Shown here one piece after another: positions 61,091 through 64,000 of a stretch of 64,000 nt of DNA. The stretch is from contig NZ_FNIE01000004.1 in the NCBI RefSeq assembly GCF_900103985.1, positions 62,001-126,000 of the forward strand, written 5' to 3'. This stretch comes from Actinacidiphila guanduensis (GTDB taxonomy: Bacteria > Actinomycetota > Actinomycetes > Streptomycetales > Streptomycetaceae). Position numbers and translations under genes: made by a program. How positions within the stretch are numbered: position 1 is the first letter of the stretch; every line of letters starts with the position of its first letter. The notes beneath the pieces are model-generated. The model ran no database searches. It was given only the letters and a program-made list of their open reading frames with translations, and was not told where the DNA came from.

Positions 61091-63040
61091 CTACCGGCTC
61101 TCCTTCCCGGCCCGGCCTTCGCCCGGGCCCGCCGCGGACGGCCCGGTGGCGCCGCCCAGGACGTGGTCCAGGACCGCTTCGGCTCCCCCCGCCGGCAGGG
61201 ACGCGCCGCGCCAGGCGACATGCTGGTCCGGGCGGACCAGGACGTTCGGAGCGGCGTAGAGGGCGCGCGCTGCCGGGTCGGTCAGGTGGACCACCGTGAA
61301 GGGCAGCGAACGGGCCGCCGCCTCGCGGGCGAAGGCGTGCTCCACCGAGCGGTCCCCGGTGAGGACCAGGAGGGCGAAGGACGTGCCGATGCGGTCGTAG
61401 AGGGTGCCGCCGTAGGGGTCGACCAGGCCGTCCGGGGCGCGGTGGCCCGGGCGGGCGTCGTCCTCGTAGACGTCAGGCCGCCACGGGGGTTCGGTGCCGC
61501 GCTGCCCCGGCTCGTACCAGATCGCCGAGGAGCCGTCGTAGCGCTCGTCGAAGGTGATGCCGTCCGTGCCCGGGCGGTCCCGGCGCAGCCGCTCGCCGAT
61601 GGCGGAGCGGCGGGCCGCGGCCTCGGGGCTGAGGTCGGCGTCGTGCGGGATGCCCCCGCGGCGGATCTCGGCGAGGGTGGCCTGGCTCCGGCGGGCCCGC
61701 TCGAGGGCGTGCTCGGCCACGCGCGCGTTGTGGGGGCGCCGCTCCTCGTCGTAGGAGTCCAGGAGCGCGGGCGGGGCGTGGCCGGCGAGGACGGCGGCGA
61801 GCTTCCAGCCGAGGTTGACCACGTCGCCGATGCCTTCGCCGAGGTTGCCGCCGGGGGTGCGCACGTGGGCGGCGTCGCCGGCGAGCAGGACGCGGCCGCG
61901 ACGGAAGGTCCGGGCGATGCGGGTGGCGTGGTGGAAGGTCGTGGCCGAGACGAGTTCCAGGTCGAGGTCGAAGCCGAAGGCCGCGCGGGCGGTGGCGAGC
62001 AGTTCCTCCTCGCCGGGCTCGTACTCCAGCGGGAAGGGCCCGGCGTAGACCCGCCACTCGCGGGTGCTCACCGCGGCGAGGAAGCCGGACGCCCGGGCGT
62101 TGAGGACGATGTTCGTGCCGCTGGGGGCGGCGCCCACCCGCGCGGAGATGTCGCCGGTGCGCACGATGAGCCGCAGCCGCTTCTCGGTGGCGTGCCCGCC
62201 GTCCCGTTCGATGCCGGCAAGGCGGCGGGTGGTGCTGCGGCCGCCGTCGGTGCCGAGCACGTAGGCGGCGCGGACGGTACGCCGCTCACCGGAGTCCACC
62301 TCCACCACCTCCGCCGCGACCGCGTCGGCGTCCTCGTGCAGGGCGACCAGCTCCCAGCCGCCGGCCGCGGTCACCTCGCGCTCGCGCAGGTACTCCAGGA
62401 AGACGTGCTGGAAGACGGTCTGCGGCCGGCGCAGGGCCTCGCCCGCCGAGACACCGGCGCCGAGCGGGCCGCGGAAGGCGGGCGGCGGCACCGGCACGAG
62501 TTCGTGCCCGGCCAGCGAGGTCACCAGGCGGATGCCCTGGTTCCACTCCGGTGGGAAGGTCCAGGCGTCGCGGACCTGTTGCAGCAGGCCCCAGCGGCGC
62601 AGATGCTCCACGACGCGCGGGGTGTGGCCCATCGCGCCCGCCCGCACCAGCGTGGCCGTGCGGGCGCGCTCCACGACGGCCACCCGCACGCCGCGCGAGG
62701 TGAGTTCGACCGCGGCGGCGAGGCCGACCGGCCCGGCGCCGACGATCAGCACGTCCACCGTGCGCGGCGGCACGGCGACGGGGAAGCGGACAGTGTGCAC
62801 GTCGCGCCCGCCGGTCGGGGAGGGGACTTCCGCTGCGGGCAGGGGCACGTGTGCTGCCGGCGGGGCCGCCTCCGCCGCGGACGGGGCCGTGTGCGCCGCC
62901 GGTGCGGTCACCTTGCTCGCAGGCGAGGGTAGTTGCGCTGCCGGCGCGGGCGCCTCCGCTGCGGGCGGGGGTACTTGTGCCTCCGGCGGGGCGGTCGCTG
63001 CGGCCGGCGGGGCGATGCGCGTGGCGGCGGTCCCGGTCAA
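61091..63040 (-). CDS. FAD-dependent class A monooxygenase with Ala/Pro-rich N-tail
   Basis: 649 residues. After an Ala/Pro repeat tail (about 8-75) comes a flavoprotein hydroxylase of PheA/MhpA type: TVDVLIVGAGPVGLAAAVEL, VLGTDGGRSTTRRLAG, VLLAGDAAHVRTPGGNLGEG and GIGDVVNLGWKLAAVLAGHA. A C-terminal thioredoxin-like domain ends the chain (FALLVLTGDRSVEHAFARE). It would hydroxylate an aromatic with NAD(P)H and O2. The TTG at 63040 overlaps the upstream TGA (TTGA) after GGAAGGGG, suggesting coupling; an internal GTG start, skipping the tail, is possible. Confidence 0.82.
   Translation of the reverse strand: MTGTAATRIAPPAAATAPPEAQVPPPAAEAPAPAAQLPSPASKVTAPAAHTAPSAAEAAPPAAHVPLPAAEVPSPTGGRDVHTVRFPVAVPPRTVDVLIVGAGPVGLAAAVELTSRGVRVAVVERARTATLVRAGAMGHTPRVVEHLRRWGLLQQVRDAWTFPPEWNQGIRLVTSLAGHELVPVPPPAFRGPLGAGVSAGEALRRPQTVFQHVFLEYLREREVTAAGGWELVALHEDADAVAAEVVEVDSGERRTVRAAYVLGTDGGRSTTRRLAGIERDGGHATEKRLRLIVRTGDISARVGAAPSGTNIVLNARASGFLAAVSTREWRVYAGPFPLEYEPGEEELLATARAAFGFDLDLELVSATTFHHATRIARTFRRGRVLLAGDAAHVRTPGGNLGEGIGDVVNLGWKLAAVLAGHAPPALLDSYDEERRPHNARVAEHALERARRSQATLAEIRRGGIPHDADLSPEAAARRSAIGERLRRDRPGTDGITFDERYDGSSAIWYEPGQRGTEPPWRPDVYEDDARPGHRAPDGLVDPYGGTLYDRIGTSFALLVLTGDRSVEHAFAREAAARSLPFTVVHLTDPAARALYAAPNVLVRPDQHVAWRGASLPAGGAEAVLDHVLGGATGPSAAGPGEGRAGKESR
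62815..63016 (-). repeat. degenerate Ala/Pro repeat coding the monooxygenase tail
   Basis: About seven units of roughly 10 residues, of type PPAAEAPAPAAQLPSPA. The repeats keep frame. The region is unlike the rest of the enzyme. Confidence 0.55.
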
Positions 63041-64000
63041 CGAGCCGCCCCTTCCGGCTCGTTCGCGAGCCTGCGCTCGCGGGTGTAGCGGTTCTCCGGG
63101 ATCGGCAGGCCGAGGTTGCCGCGCAGCGTGTCGGCCTCGTACGCGGTGCGGAACAGGCCGCGCTTCTGCAGCAGCGGCACCACGCCCTCGACGAAGGCGG
63201 TCAGTTCGGCCTCGGTGCGGAAGGCGAGGTTGATGCCGTCGAAGGTGCCGGCCGCGAACCACTCCTCGATGGTGCCGGCGACCTGCTGCGGGGTGCCGAC
63301 GAAGGGCGAGCGGCGGAACTCCCGTACGGACTGCGCGACTTGGCGCAGTGTCAGGTTCTCCGCCCTGGCCCGGTCGATGATCTTCTGCGCCCCGGTGCGC
63401 CCGCCGCGCTCGGCCAGGTGCGCGACGTCGGGGAAGGGCGCGTCCAGATCGTGCCCGCTGAAGTCGTAGGCGCCGAAGGAGCGGCCGAGCAGCGCGAGGT
63501 TGCGGTCGAAGTCGTCGTCCTCGGCGAAGATCTCCCGCTCGCGGCGGCGGGCGGCCTCCTCGGTGGGGGCGACGATCGGGCCGCCGTGGATGAAGATCTT
63601 GATGTGGTCGGGGTCGCGGCCGTAGGCGGCGGTGCGCTTCTTGATGTCGGCGTAGTACTCCTGGGCTTGGGCGAGGCCGCCGCCGGGCGCGTAGATGCCC
63701 TCGGCGACCCGCGCGGCCAGGTCGCGGCCCTCCTCGGAGACGCCGGCCTGGAAGATGACCGGCTGGCCCTGCGGGGAGCGGGAGATGTTGAGCGGGCCCG
63801 CCACCTTCAGGTGCTCGCCGACGTGGTCGAGCGCGTGCAGCTTCGAGGGGTCGAGGAACACGTTGCGCTCGACGTCGGCGGGGAAGGCGTCGTCCTCGTA
63901 GGAGTCCCACAGGCCGCGGGCGACCTGGACGAACTCCAGGGCGCGGCCGTAGCGGGCGGCGTAGTCGAGGTGCTCGTCCAGCCCGAAGTTCTGTGCGGCG
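63037..64000 (-). CDS. NtaA/SnaA-type FMN-dependent monooxygenase (partial)
   Basis: The visible 320 residues are the C-terminal part of an LLM-class NtaA/SnaA/DszA monooxygenase; the start lies beyond 64000. It reads AAQNFGLDEHLDYAARYGRA at the window edge, then LEFVQVARGLWDSYEDDAFP, PQGQPVIFQAGVSEEGRDLA and FVGTPQQVAGTIEEWFAAG. Such enzymes use reduced FMN from a separate reductase to cleave C-N or C-S bonds. Its stop overlaps the next start, so it and the FAD monooxygenase form one unit. Confidence 0.88.
   Translation of the reverse strand, partial: AAQNFGLDEHLDYAARYGRALEFVQVARGLWDSYEDDAFPADVERNVFLDPSKLHALDHVGEHLKVAGPLNISRSPQGQPVIFQAGVSEEGRDLAARVAEGIYAPGGGLAQAQEYYADIKKRTAAYGRDPDHIKIFIHGGPIVAPTEEAARRREREIFAEDDDFDRNLALLGRSFGAYDFSGHDLDAPFPDVAHLAERGGRTGAQKIIDRARAENLTLRQVAQSVREFRRSPFVGTPQQVAGTIEEWFAAGTFDGINLAFRTEAELTAFVEGVVPLLQKRGLFRTAYEADTLRGNLGLPIPENRYTRERRLANEPEGAAR

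Overview
The window is very GC-rich with strong third-position G/C bias, GTG/TTG starts and GGAGG-type ribosome binding sites. Together with its gene families (Tap/Tpg telomere proteins, SpoIIE-type phosphatases, DUF3103, GlxA, CGNR, F420/flavin luciferase-like oxidoreductases) this points to a Streptomyces chromosome arm or a large linear replicon of a close relative. The tap-tpg pair, a broken IS256-type transposase and several decayed genes fit an arm or subtelomeric location rather than the core.

Layout. 0-7.8 kb: regulator/enzyme pairs (MarR with a SnoaL-like secreted protein, LysR with an SDR), a VOC protein, a quinone-oxidoreductase-like MDR overlapping an HD hydrolase, and one frameshifted remnant. 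7.8-11.1 kb: tpg and tap, with a repeat-expanded linker in Tap. 11.3-13.6 kb: a small decayed island with a sigma-factor scrap, a truncated ORF overlapping a small immunity-like gene, an IS256-type transposase remnant and another small orphan gene. 13.9-19.7 kb: a SpoIIE-type phosphatase with a microsatellite-coded linker, a Tat-exported GH64 beta-1,3-glucanase with a CBM6-like module and a LacI-type operator, and a PcaB-like lyase. 19.9-33.2 kb: membrane and small proteins, a frameshifted GNAT, MFS, HxlR/MDR, ketopantoate-reductase-like/RpiR/DMT, Rrf2/NmrA-like, an SDR with an altered catalytic motif and a sarcosine-oxidase-like flavoprotein. 33.2-42.6 kb: a formaldehyde-dehydrogenase scrap, an M50 protease with a frame break in its CBS region, a threonine-dehydratase-like enzyme, an LLM oxidoreductase, a proline-iminopeptidase-like hydrolase, a MerR-PP2C fusion, a methyltransferase and a secreted DUF3103 protein. 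42.8-49.1 kb: cupin/hydrolase/TetR, RidA, LysR/MFS and a D-2-hydroxyacid dehydrogenase. 49.3-64 kb: metE and a NiCoT metal permease, each behind its own cobalamin riboswitch, plus AlkA, CGNR, a pyridoxamine-phosphate-oxidase-like protein, a GAF-PP2C phosphatase, Nudix, GlxA, a TDT transporter and a flavin monooxygenase coupled to an LLM monooxygenase that runs off the right edge.

Themes. Most metabolic genes sit next to a divergent local regulator, and in many of these gaps a clear palindromic operator can be read (MarR, LysR, HxlR, Rrf2 and TetR cases). Convergent gene ends are usually closed by GC-rich hairpins. B12 status is sensed twice: cobalamin should repress the B12-independent methionine synthase and, separately, the cobalt/nickel permease. 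Several proteins carry in-frame low-complexity or repeat expansions in linkers, and several genes are broken by indels, as expected for a plastic arm. I found no clear rRNA, tRNA, CRISPR array or phage module.
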